Shown here one piece after another: positions 7,559 to 14,883 of a DNA stretch of 23,589 nucleotides (positions are counted from its first letter, which is position 1; the number at the start of each line of letters is the position of its first letter). Position numbers and translations under genes: made by a program. The notes below the pieces were generated by a model that saw nothing but the letters and a program-made list of their open reading frames with translations, was not told the DNA's origin and searched no databases. The DNA comes from Lentisphaeria bacterium UBA1776 (GTDB lineage Bacteria > Verrucomicrobiota > Lentisphaeria > Victivallales > Victivallaceae), in NCBI GenBank assembly GCA_002314605.1, contig DCGO01000144.1, positions 1-23,589 on the forward strand, read 5' to 3'.

Positions 7559-8629
7559 TCAGAACAGAACAAAGATCAATGTTCCGGTCAGAAGTGCGAT
7601 CACCGCGAGCAGCAGCGAGACAATGAAATTACGGTTGATGAAGAGTGCCATCCGTCTGATCACCGTGGCATGTTCCGCCTGAGGGGCAAAGCCGTCCATG
7701 AAACTTGCCACATCCTGCCGCAGTTCCGCCACCGAAGCGTAACGGTCCCCCGGCCGGTATGCCATTGCCTTCATGACGATCGCTTCCAAAGCAGCGGGAA
7801 TCTCCCGATCCGGCGCTTCCTGAGAAGGCAGCGGCACCTGATTGTTTATGGCCAGACGCAGGATCTCCTCCGGCGGTTTGCCGCTCATGGGATTGCTGCC
7901 AGTCAGAATGGTATAAAGAAGCGCCCCCAGGGAATAGATGTCCGCCCGCTCATCCAGATGCATGCCTCCTCGGATCTGTTCCGGGGACATGAATCCCGGG
8001 GTCCCCCGGGTGACATTGCCTGTCAGGTGTCTCCTGCCGCTGGGTTCCGTGACCATCTCCGCCGCAAGTCCCCAGTCCAGCACCGAGACGGCACCGAAAT
8101 CTCCCAGACTTATGTTGTTGGGCTTGATATCCAGATGCAGCACGTTGCGGGAGTGGGCGAAACGGATTGCATTGCACACCCGGATGAAGATCTGCAGCAT
8201 CCGGTTCAGTGAATAAGTGTTGACCGCATCCGCTTCCCCCGCCCGGACCCGGAGAAGGTACTGTGCCAGACTTTCTCCCCGCAGATATTTCATGGTAAAG
8301 AACGGCGCCCCGTTTTCATCCAGCCCCATGTCATAGACCGGGATGATGTTCGGGTGTTCCAGTCTGGCCGTGATCCTCGCTTCGTGGACAAAACGCTCCA
8401 GGTCCGCCTGAGGCCGCTCCCGGAAATCCGGCATCATCGCCATGGCCACTTCCCGGGCCGTGTCCGTGTCAAAGACCAGCAGCACCGCCTTCATTCCACC
8501 GAATCCGATGCTGCGGATGAATTTATACCGGCGGTTGGTCTTGCGCTGCAGAGGCAGTTCGCCGGTTTCCGGAGACTTTTCTTCGGGAATCATGCGGGTC
8601 TTCTGAGTGGCGGTGGTTATGTCGTTCAT
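7559..8629 (-). CDS. Membrane-anchored Ser/Thr protein kinase, atypical WNK-like lysine
   Basis: Hanks-type (Pkn2-like) kinase of 356 residues: kinase domain about 35-315 and a C-terminal hydrophobic anchor about 334-356, so the catalytic domain should face the cytoplasm. Visible motifs are the glycine loop IGFGGMKAV (42-49), alpha-C Glu83 in [14 protein letters not shown], the catalytic loop HLDIKPNN (Asp167, Asn172), metal-binding DWG (Asp185), [12 protein letters not shown] and [15 protein letters not shown]. The normal VAxK is VAMA (61-64), so the ATP-anchoring lysine is absent there. Instead Lys47 occupies the glycine loop, the position used by WNK kinases. The ATG overlaps the clpX stop as ATGA. 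No sensor repeats (PASTA, WD40) follow. Substrate unknown; activity is plausible but unproven. Confidence 0.9.
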   Translation of the reverse strand: MNDITTATQKTRMIPEEKSPETGELPLQRKTNRRYKFIRSIGFGGMKAVLLVFDTDTAREVAMAMMPDFRERPQADLERFVHEARITARLEHPNIIPVYDMGLDENGAPFFTMKYLRGESLAQYLLRVRAGEADAVNTYSLNRMLQIFIRVCNAIRFAHSRNVLHLDIKPNNISLGDFGAVSVLDWGLAAEMVTEPSGRRHLTGNVTRGTPGFMSPEQIRGGMHLDERADIYSLGALLYTILTGSNPMSGKPPEEILRLAINNQVPLPSQEAPDREIPAALEAIVMKAMAYRPGDRYASVAELRQDVASFMDGFAPQAEHATVIRRMALFINRNFIVSLLLAVIALLTGTLIFVLF

Positions 8630-9918
8630 TTCAGCAGTTTCGGCGGGTGTTCACCGCGAACGGCGGCGGCATCGACACGGCATTCCCTGATCGCCCCTTC
8701 GGAGGGAACCTGATACATCACATCCAGCATCAGTTCCTCCAGAATGGCCCGGAGTCCCCGTGCGCCGGTTCCCCGCTCCACAGCTTTGTCCGCAATGGCC
8801 TCCAGCGCGTCCCTGGTGAATTCCAGCTTGATATGCTCCATTTCCATCAATTTCTGATACTGGCGGACCAGTGCGTTCCGGGGTTCCGTCAGGATCCGGA
8901 CAAGAGCATCCCGTTCCAGCGGTTCCAGATTGACCGCCACCGGGAGCCGTCCCGCAAATTCCGGGATCAGCCCGAATTTGATCAGGTCCTCCGGTTCGCA
9001 GAAATTCAGCGGGTTGGTACGGATGGCCTCTTCCCGCTCACGCATGCGCGCCGCCGCGTCGCTTGCCTCCCGGCGGTTGAACCCCAGGACCTGTTTGCCG
9101 CAGCGCCGCTGGATGATCTTGTCCAGCCCCACGAAGGCTCCGCCGCAGATGAACAGAATGTTGGTGGTGTCCACCTGCAGAAATTCCTGCTGAGGGTGTT
9201 TGCGTCCTCCCTTCGGAGGAACGTTGGCCACGGTACCCTCGAGGATCTTCAGCAGTGCTTGCTGGACGCCTTCGCCGGAAACATCCCGGGTAATGGAGAC
9301 ATTTTCCGTCTTGCGGGCGATCTTGTCAATCTCGTCCACATAGACAATGCCGATCCGGGTGCGCCCGATATCGTAGTCTGCCGCCTGAATGAGCCGGAGA
9401 ATGATGTTTTCCACATCTTCGCCCACATATCCGGCTTCGGTCAGGGTGGTGGCATCGCAGATGCAGAAAGGTACATTCAGCATTTTCGCCAGGGTTTTGG
9501 CCAGCAGCGTTTTGCCGCTTCCCGTGGGACCCAGCAGCAGGACGTTGCTTTTCTCCAGCTCCACATAGTCCCCGTCTCCGGTCTTCGGCTCAAGGGAGGC
9601 TTTCAACCGCTTGTAGTGGTTGTAAACCGCCACTGCCAGCGTTTTTTTGGCCCGGTCCTGGCCGATGACGTACTGATCCAGCTGTGCCTTCAGTTCCGCC
9701 GGTTTTGGAAGGGGCATGTTTTTGATCAGATCCTGTACGCTGTTGCTGTTCGCGGCAGCTTTGGCCGGAGCCTGGGCGGCTCCTCCGCACAGATTTTCGT
9801 AGCCGGCTTTCAGGCAGTCCATGCAGATGCCGACACCTTCAATGCCGCTTCCGGCAATCTTGACTGTCGGGGATTCCTGCCGTCCGCAGAAACCGCAGAT
9901 AAGTTTTGATTTTGCCAT
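8626..9918 (-). CDS. clpX: ATP-dependent Clp protease ATP-binding subunit ClpX
   Basis: AAA+ unfoldase that recognises substrates and feeds them to ClpP. The 430-residue length is normal. The N-terminal zinc-binding domain has Cys8, Cys11, Cys32 and Cys35. Walker A is GPTGSGKT (130-137). The pore-loop region GYVGEDVE, Walker [12 protein letters not shown], an [10 protein letters not shown] stretch where the ClpP-contacting loop is expected, [20 protein letters not shown] and the sensor-2 motif GTGARGLR follow in order. It starts only 12 bases after the T-run of a strong terminator hairpin, so transcription must read through from tig-clpP or begin inside clpP. A GAAAGAAAG purine tract serves as ribosome-binding site. 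Its stop overlaps the kinase ATG. Confidence 0.98.
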   Translation of the reverse strand: MAKSKLICGFCGRQESPTVKIAGSGIEGVGICMDCLKAGYENLCGGAAQAPAKAAANSNSVQDLIKNMPLPKPAELKAQLDQYVIGQDRAKKTLAVAVYNHYKRLKASLEPKTGDGDYVELEKSNVLLLGPTGSGKTLLAKTLAKMLNVPFCICDATTLTEAGYVGEDVENIILRLIQAADYDIGRTRIGIVYVDEIDKIARKTENVSITRDVSGEGVQQALLKILEGTVANVPPKGGRKHPQQEFLQVDTTNILFICGGAFVGLDKIIQRRCGKQVLGFNRREASDAAARMREREEAIRTNPLNFCEPEDLIKFGLIPEFAGRLPVAVNLEPLERDALVRILTEPRNALVRQYQKLMEMEHIKLEFTRDALEAIADKAVERGTGARGLRAILEELMLDVMYQVPSEGAIRECRVDAAAVRGEHPPKLLK

Positions 9919-9930
9919 AGTCTTTCTTTC

Positions 9931-9976
9931 AAAAAAAAGGACCGGAAATGCGGTTCATATTCCGCTTCTCCGGTCC
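9931..9976 (-). terminator. Strong intrinsic terminator or attenuator between clpP and clpX
   Basis: On the minus strand GGACCGGA pairs with TCCGGTCC (8 bp), with an inner GCGG/CCGC stem, followed by eight T. It sits between clpP and clpX on the transcribed strand. Only a dozen bases separate the T-run from the clpX ATG, too few for a new promoter, so it most likely sets the clpX:clpP ratio by partial termination. Confidence 0.8.
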
Positions 9977-10006
9977 CGATGATGTGTATGTCGGTCCCGG
10001 CGGAAA

Positions 10007-10606
10007 TCATGCCCCCGGACGAAGCACCTGGTCCACCAGACGGTATTCCACCGCTTCTTCCGCCGACATAAAGAAATCCCGGTCCGTGTCCTGGCTGATC
10101 TTCTTCAGCGTCTGGCCGGTATGCTGCGAGAGGATCCCGTTCAGCATGGTGCGCAGCCGCAGGATCTCCTTTGCCTGAATGTTGATATCCGCCGCCGTTC
10201 CCTGCGCTCCGCCCCAGGGCTGATGGATCATGATGCGGGAATTGGGAAGTGCATAACGCTTGCCCGCCGCTCCGGCAGCCAGCAGCACGGCTCCCATGGA
10301 GGCGCACTGTCCGAGACAATAGGTCTTGACGTCGCAGGACAGGATCTGCATGGTGTCGTAAATCGCCAACCCCGCAGTCACGCTGCCTCCGGGACTGTTG
10401 ATGTAGAGATCGATGTCCTTCTTGGGATCTTCCGCCTGCAGGAACAGGAGTTCGGCGATGATCATGTTGGCAACTTCATCATCGATGGGCGTTCCCAGGA
10501 GAATGATCCGGTCCTTCAGGAGCCGGGAATAGATATCGTACCCCCGCTCGCCGGAACCGGTTTGTTCCACGACCATGGGCACATAATACGCTTTGGTGTT
10601 TTTCAT
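10007..10606 (-). CDS. clpP: ATP-dependent Clp protease proteolytic subunit ClpP
   Basis: Serine protease that forms the double-ring degradation chamber under ClpX. The 199 residues are of normal length. The catalytic triad is visible: Ser103 in [14 protein letters not shown], His128 in MIHQPWGG, and Asp177 in DTDRDFFMS. The oxyanion/glycine motif NSPGGSV and the YDTMQ stretch are also present. The ATG at 10606 has an AGGGGG site about ten bases upstream. It follows tig by 41 bases and precedes clpX, the same tig-clpP-clpX order as in many bacteria. A strong terminator hairpin follows it. Confidence 0.98.
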   Translation of the reverse strand: MKNTKAYYVPMVVEQTGSGERGYDIYSRLLKDRIILLGTPIDDEVANMIIAELLFLQAEDPKKDIDLYINSPGGSVTAGLAIYDTMQILSCDVKTYCLGQCASMGAVLLAAGAAGKRYALPNSRIMIHQPWGGAQGTAADINIQAKEILRLRTMLNGILSQHTGQTLKKISQDTDRDFFMSAEEAVEYRLVDQVLRPGA

Positions 10607-10647
10607 GCTGCAAATCCCCCTTCGGGAGTGTTTGTGATCCGCAGATC

Positions 10648-11952
10648 TCAGGCCTGAAGACCGGCCAGAAAATCCATCACTTTGCCGTTGATCATATCCA
10701 GCTCAAGCTCGCCCATGCCGCCGGTTTTCATCAGCATATTTTTGAGTTCGTTGGGCTTGTATCCGTAGTAGCGGCTCATGCTGCTGATCTGGGCATTGAC
10801 CTCACTGGCATCCACCGTGATCTTTTCCTGCTGGGCGATCTTGCGCAGGATGAAGGTGCGCCGCAGAGACTTTTTCGCCGCTTCGGCGGCCGCCTTGTTG
10901 TGCTTGTCGGCATCCCGCTTGAAGGCATCCGCATCCGCTTCATTTTTCACTTCCTGATTGGCGATCTTGCGGAGCTCGCGGCTGGTCTCGCTGGCCAGAA
11001 TGGCCGGAGGCAGTTCAAAAGCAGGGACCGATTTGTCCAGCGCTTCGTAGATCTTGTCCGCCAGCGCCGCATGACGCTTGCCCTTGGCCTCGTTTTCCAG
11101 CGCGGAGCGGAGCATTTTGCGGAATTCCTCCATGGAAGAAGTCTGGGTCTTGCTGCAGAGTTCCTCGTCGGTCAAATCCTTCTTGCGCTGAACGCCGTTC
11201 ACCTTGACGGTGTATTTGACCGTTTTGCCGGCCAGAGCGGTTTCCCGGTAATCCGCCGCGTAGGCGGCTTCAAAAGTGCGTTCATCGCCGGCAGCGGCGC
11301 CGGTCAGTGCGGCAATGGCTCCGGGGATGATCTCCGGCTCGCTCAGCCAGAGGTAGCCGTCTTCGGCGGCGATCTGGCGCTTGAGGGAGGCTGATGCATC
11401 TTCCGGGAGTGCGAAATCGCCCTTGTAGTTCACCTTGAGCATATCGCCTGCCTTGGCGGCATCTTTGATGTCCGCATAATTCGCATACATGGTGCGGTAG
11501 AAATTCACCCGCTCGTCCACCTGGGCTTCGGTGACTTCCTCCACCGGAACATCCACTTTGACATTTTTGTAGTCGCCAACTTCAAATTCCGGAGCAATGT
11601 CTGCGATCATGGTGAACACGGTATCGGCATCGGTTTTGATGTCCAGATCCTTTTCCAGATTGCAGTTCAGCATTTCGCCGGGAGCGGAGGCTTCGATCTT
11701 TTCGTAGGCGGTGTAGATGAGGAGGCGCTTCAGCTCGCTCTCGATTTCCTGACCGTACTGCTTGCGGAGAATGTATTCCGGGGCTTTGCCGCGGCGGAAT
11801 CCAGGGACATTTACCGCCATGGCGACACGCTGAAGCGCCCGGGCGGATTCTTTGGTCAGAATGTCCGGCGTCACCGTAAAGACAAAATCCTTGCGGCAGG
11901 GGACGGTGGAACGGATCTCCATGTTGACGGCATCAGCTAATGATTTGGCCAT
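10648..11952 (-). CDS. tig: Trigger factor (ribosome-associated chaperone and peptidyl-prolyl isomerase)
   Basis: Binds near the ribosome exit tunnel and protects nascent chains. The 434-residue length is typical. The ribosome-docking loop GFRRGKAP lies at 51-58 in the N-terminal domain. A central FKBP-like domain follows (about 160-245, from [12 protein letters not shown]), then a long helical C-terminal chaperone domain rich in Lys/Ala/Glu. It is the first gene of tig-clpP-clpX-kinase and has a clear promoter whose -35 overlaps the stop codon of the preceding purF-like gene. The leader of about 77 bases carries a stable hairpin. The Shine-Dalgarno (GAAAGG) is a little far from the ATG. The FKBP domain looks divergent, so isomerase activity is uncertain. 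Confidence 0.95.
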   Translation of the reverse strand: MAKSLADAVNMEIRSTVPCRKDFVFTVTPDILTKESARALQRVAMAVNVPGFRRGKAPEYILRKQYGQEIESELKRLLIYTAYEKIEASAPGEMLNCNLEKDLDIKTDADTVFTMIADIAPEFEVGDYKNVKVDVPVEEVTEAQVDERVNFYRTMYANYADIKDAAKAGDMLKVNYKGDFALPEDASASLKRQIAAEDGYLWLSEPEIIPGAIAALTGAAAGDERTFEAAYAADYRETALAGKTVKYTVKVNGVQRKKDLTDEELCSKTQTSSMEEFRKMLRSALENEAKGKRHAALADKIYEALDKSVPAFELPPAILASETSRELRKIANQEVKNEADADAFKRDADKHNKAAAEAAKKSLRRTFILRKIAQQEKITVDASEVNAQISSMSRYYGYKPNELKNMLMKTGGMGELELDMINGKVMDFLAGLQA

Positions 11953-11992
11953 GACTTTGTAAACCTTTCAGAAAATTCCATGATTTTTCGGA

Positions 11993-12018
11993 CCCTGCGT
12001 CCCGCCGGGGGCACAGGG
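11993..12018 (-). other. GC-rich hairpin in the tig leader
   Basis: On the minus strand CCCTGTGCCC can pair with GGGACGCAGGG (one wobble, one bulged A) around a short CCGGC loop. It lies between the predicted tig start site and the tig ATG and after the purF-like stop. No U-tract follows, so it is not a standard terminator; it could be a leader element or a weak end for purF transcripts. Confidence 0.3.
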
Positions 12019-12035
12019 AGCAAAACTATTTGTTT

Positions 12036-12064
12036 AATATAGCATGCCGGATGCATTTTGTCAA
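12036..12064 (-). promoter_or_regulatory. Promoter of the tig-clpP-clpX-kinase operon
   Basis: On the minus strand TTGACA (12064-12059), 17 bases, TATATT (12041-12036), with TG one base before the -10. This is close to the full sigma-70 consensus and the best promoter in the window. The -35 contains the TGA stop of the purF-like gene (12063-12061). The predicted start is near 12029. Confidence 0.8.
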
Positions 12065-13476
12065 GCATCAATGTCTTTGCCGTCCCAGCAGTAGGTGCAG
12101 ACCCTGTCCTTCGGCAGACGGATGGCAATGAGGAGCTTTTCCAGCTGCTGATATTTCAGCGTCGTCAGATTCAGGGCACTGCGGATGTACTCCACCATGG
12201 CCTTGTATTCCCCGGTGCCGTAAGTGATGTATTTCTCCAGTTTTTCCGGGGTGACCTCGCCGTGCTCCAGCGTGGCGATGGCCCGCCGGGCGATCAGGTC
12301 CATCTCGGATCTCGAGCGGGAGAAATTGAGGAACGGGCACCCGAAAAGGAGCGGCGGACAGGCCGAACGCATGTGGACCTCTTTGGCCCCCCGCTGGTAC
12401 AGCAGTTTGACCGTGTCCCGCAGCTGGGTACCCCGGACGATGGAATCGTCGCAGAAAAGCAACTTTTTCCCCTCAATCTGCTCCTGAACCGGGATCAGCT
12501 TCATCCGGGCAATGTTCTCCCGGACTTTTTGATTCTGGGGCATGAAGGATCTGGGCCAGGTCGGCGTGTATTTCACAAAGGCCCGGAGGTAGGGTTTGTG
12601 AATGGCATTGCTGTACCCGATGGCGTGGGCGATCCCGGAGTCCGGGATGCCGCACACTGAATCGATTTCCACATGGTCATCGGCGGCGATGATGGCCCCG
12701 TTGCGGCAGCGGGCGCTTTCGGCATTGATCCCCTCGTAAGTGCTGGAGGGGTAGCCGTAATAGACCCAGAAGAAGGTGCAGAACTTCATTTTGTCCCCCG
12801 GCGCTTTCTTCTGGATGATGCGGTCCGCACACAGCTGGACGATCTCTCCTGGACCGAGTTCATAACACTGGGTGTAACCGAGATTGGGGAAGGCGGAACT
12901 TTCCATGCAGACCGCACGGGCGCCGGGTTTTTCGCCGATGACCACCGGTGTCCTTCCATAACGGTCCCGGGCGGCGTAGATGAATCCGTCGTAGAGCAGC
13001 AGCATGGAACAGGACCCCTTGATGGCCTCCTGCGCCCGGGCGATGCCGTCCGCCAGATCCCTTCCCCGGTTGATGATGGCGGCCACCAGTTCCGTGGGGT
13101 TCAGCTGTCCGTCGCAGCTTTCGGAAAAGTGCGATGCGCCGTCGGCAAAGATCTGCGCCACGAGTTCCGGCAGGTTGTTGATCTTTCCCACCGTGACAAT
13201 GGCGTAGGTCCCGATGCGGGAGGTGATGAGGAGCGGCTGGTCTTCCGTGTCGCTGATGATGCCGATGCCGGCATTGCCGTGAAAAGATTCGATGTCGTCA
13301 TCAAATTTGGACCGGAAAGGCGAATTGGTGATGTCGTGGATCTTGCGGACGATGCCGGATCCGGAATCCACCGCCATGCCGCCCCGCCGGGTTCCCAGGT
13401 GAGAGTGATAGTCTGTTCCGTAAAAGAGGTCGCACACACAGTCTTCGCTGGAGACTGCACCGAAAAAGCCGCCCAT
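12061..13476 (-). CDS. purF: Amidophosphoribosyltransferase-like protein without the usual Cys nucleophile
   Basis: PurF converts PRPP to phosphoribosylamine, the first step of purine synthesis, using an N-terminal class-II glutaminase and a C-terminal PRTase domain. The product is 471 residues. The PRTase PRPP loop LLFCDDSIVRGTQLRD lies near residue 338, preceded by GIPDSG and YTPTWPRSFM. The glutaminase half shows GTRRGGMAV, SRIGTYAIVTVGK and RDRYGRTPVVIG. It begins MGGFFGAVS, with Gly where catalytic Cys (MCGIFG) is expected; Cys13 and Cys15 are nearby. From memory, Bacteroidetes have homologues with the same MGGFFG start, so this is a family trait. The start is chosen by a CAGGAGAAAG site; an upstream in-frame extension to 13578 lacks such a site. 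It ends in a CTYC pair. Confidence 0.85.
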   Translation of the reverse strand: MGGFFGAVSSEDCVCDLFYGTDYHSHLGTRRGGMAVDSGSGIVRKIHDITNSPFRSKFDDDIESFHGNAGIGIISDTEDQPLLITSRIGTYAIVTVGKINNLPELVAQIFADGASHFSESCDGQLNPTELVAAIINRGRDLADGIARAQEAIKGSCSMLLLYDGFIYAARDRYGRTPVVIGEKPGARAVCMESSAFPNLGYTQCYELGPGEIVQLCADRIIQKKAPGDKMKFCTFFWVYYGYPSSTYEGINAESARCRNGAIIAADDHVEIDSVCGIPDSGIAHAIGYSNAIHKPYLRAFVKYTPTWPRSFMPQNQKVRENIARMKLIPVQEQIEGKKLLFCDDSIVRGTQLRDTVKLLYQRGAKEVHMRSACPPLLFGCPFLNFSRSRSEMDLIARRAIATLEHGEVTPEKLEKYITYGTGEYKAMVEYIRSALNLTTLKYQQLEKLLIAIRLPKDRVCTYCWDGKDIDA

Positions 13477-13507
13477 ATCTTTCTCCTGTGTCCATTTGGG
13501 TTCCATG

Positions 13508-13524
13508 GAGCCAAGTCCGGCTCC
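13508..13524 (-). other. Hairpin in the purF-like gene leader
   Basis: GGAGCC and GGCTCC form a perfect 6-bp stem on a 5-base loop, between the candidate promoter and the ribosome-binding site of the purF-like gene. No U-tract follows. A regulatory role is only possible. Confidence 0.25.
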
Positions 13525-13539
13525 GTCAAGCACGTTCTT

Positions 13540-13567
13540 AATGTACAGCCATTTCGTATTTCTGCAA
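13540..13567 (-). promoter_or_regulatory. Candidate promoter of the purF-like gene
   Basis: On the minus strand TTGCAG (13567-13562), 16 bases, TACATT (13545-13540). The -10 departs from the TATATT used elsewhere, so this is weaker. The predicted start near 13533 gives a 57-base leader before the ATG at 13476. Confidence 0.4.
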
Positions 13568-13576
13568 ATCTCCGGC

Positions 13577-13600
13577 AAAAAAAAAACGGAAGTCTTCCGT
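13577..13600 (-). terminator. Terminator-like hairpin with a long T-run upstream of the purF-like gene
   Basis: On the minus strand ACGGA pairs with TCCGT around a 5-base loop and is followed by ten T (A10 at 13577-13586 on the plus strand). The stem is short. No minus-strand gene lies before it, so it would end only stray antisense or leader transcripts, or act as an attenuator if a promoter lies at 13600-13680. The A/T-tract could instead be an upstream element for the divergent promoters. Confidence 0.35.
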
Positions 13601-13638
13601 CCTGGACGTTTCGGAAATTTCTTTCCCGGAAAAATCCG

Positions 13639-13666
13639 TTGAAATTGCGTAAACGGGTGCTATATT
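13639..13666 (+). promoter_or_regulatory. Promoter of the tolB-folC-lon operon
   Basis: TTGAAA (13639-13644), 16 bases, TATATT (13661-13666), with TG one base upstream of the -10. The predicted start near 13673 leaves about 32 bases to the tolB ATG, with GAGGAG in between. Confidence 0.7.
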
Positions 13667-13704
13667 ATGTCTTCTGTAATACTGCGACAGAGGAGATGAG
13701 TGAA

Positions 13705-14883
13705 ATGATGGTTCGACTGCTGATAATTTTTTCCGCTGTGCTGATTCTGCCGTTGCTGAATGCTGCGGATGGATTGCGGATTCAGGGGCGGGTCCGGGAA
13801 AATCCCACGGTCTATTTTCAGGGGATCCCCGGTAATCCGAAACTTTCCTCCGCCGTGGAGGGGTTTCTCCGTGCATGCGGCTGGTTTGATGTGACGGGAG
13901 ATGCTTCCGCCGATTATGTGGTTTCCGGTTCTTCGACCGGGGGGACGGCATCTCTGCGGGTGTCCATGGGGGGCGTGTCCATGGGAGGGTGGAGCGTGCG
14001 CGCTCCGGAACCCCGGCGTGCGGCCAAACTGCTGGTGGACGCCCTGCTGGAAAAACTCTTCAAAGTCAAGGGGCTTTGTTTCTCCAAAATCGCATTCTGT
14101 GCGGAAGTTGCCAAAGGGGTCAGGGAGATATATCTCTGCGACATCGACGGCAATGAGATTCAGCAGGTGACCCAGTTCCGCAGTCTGTGCGTGGAGCCCT
14201 GCTGGTTTCCGGACGGACGCTCCATCGCCTATACCCGTTACGGGCAGTCCCGCACCGAGATCGTGGAAACCCGCATCCATCCCCGGATCCAGAGCCGGAT
14301 TCTGGCGTCTCTGCCCGGTTTGAACGTGGGGGCGGCGGTCAGCCCTGACCGTCAGAACCTTGCCATGGTCCTGAGTCCGGACCATCTGGTGGATCTGTAT
14401 GTGAGGCCCCTTCAGGGAACGCAGCTTACCCGGCTGACCCGGGGGCGTGCGGTGGAGGCTTCTCCCTGCTGGAGTCCCGACGGGAAGAATGTCTGTTTTG
14501 TCAGCGACCAGTCGGGGCGGCCCCGGATCTATTCCGTGTCCCGCAGCGGGGGCACTCCCAAGTGTCTTCCCAGTGTGGGGCGGGAGGCGGTTACGCCGGA
14601 CTGGTCCGGCGATGACCAGATCGTCTATGCCACCACCGTGGGAGGAAGCTACACTCTGGCGGTGCTGAATCTGAAGACGGGCGAAAATATCCGGGCCACC
14701 ATGGTCCCTGGCACCTGGGAATCCCCGGCGTGGGGCCCGGACAACCGGCATGTGGTCTGCAAGCGTTCGGACGGTCCCCGTGCTTCGCTTTTTGTGGTGG
14801 ATACCTGGACCGGCAAGGTACGGCAGCTTCTGATGACCCGCAACCATCTCTCCATGCCTTGCTGGTCGAAAGGAGTCCAGTGA
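13705..14883 (+). CDS. tolB: TolB-like periplasmic beta-propeller protein
   Basis: Periplasmic component of the Tol-Pal system, which keeps the outer membrane attached and helps its constriction at division. The 392-residue product has a signal peptide (MMVRLLIIFSAVLILPLLNA), an N-terminal TolB-type domain with FLRACGWFDV and ADYVVSGS, and a six-bladed propeller of PD40 repeats such as EPCWFPDGRSIAYTRYGQ, ASPCWSPDGKNVCFVSDQSG, TPDWSGDDQIVYAT and SPAWGPDNRHVVCKRSDG. E. coli TolB is about 430 residues, so this is slightly short. AGGAG abuts an earlier in-frame ATG (13696) and stands nine bases before the ATG at 13705, which I prefer. No tolA, tolQ, tolR or pal is in the window. The stop overlaps the folC GTG start as GTGA. 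Confidence 0.88.
   Translation: MMVRLLIIFSAVLILPLLNAADGLRIQGRVRENPTVYFQGIPGNPKLSSAVEGFLRACGWFDVTGDASADYVVSGSSTGGTASLRVSMGGVSMGGWSVRAPEPRRAAKLLVDALLEKLFKVKGLCFSKIAFCAEVAKGVREIYLCDIDGNEIQQVTQFRSLCVEPCWFPDGRSIAYTRYGQSRTEIVETRIHPRIQSRILASLPGLNVGAAVSPDRQNLAMVLSPDHLVDLYVRPLQGTQLTRLTRGRAVEASPCWSPDGKNVCFVSDQSGRPRIYSVSRSGGTPKCLPSVGREAVTPDWSGDDQIVYATTVGGSYTLAVLNLKTGENIRATMVPGTWESPAWGPDNRHVVCKRSDGPRASLFVVDTWTGKVRQLLMTRNHLSMPCWSKGVQ

Noticed and set aside
8647..9909. Plus-strand open frame of 420 codons opposite clpX
   Set aside because: Complement of an unmistakable clpX; no motifs or ribosome-binding site.
13477..13578. N-terminal extension of the purF-like protein by 34 residues
   Set aside because: The strong Shine-Dalgarno stands before the later ATG and the family starts at MGGFFG.
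13660..14847. Minus-strand open frame opposite tolB
   Set aside because: Antisense of the propeller repeats; His/Arg/Pro-rich shadow composition.
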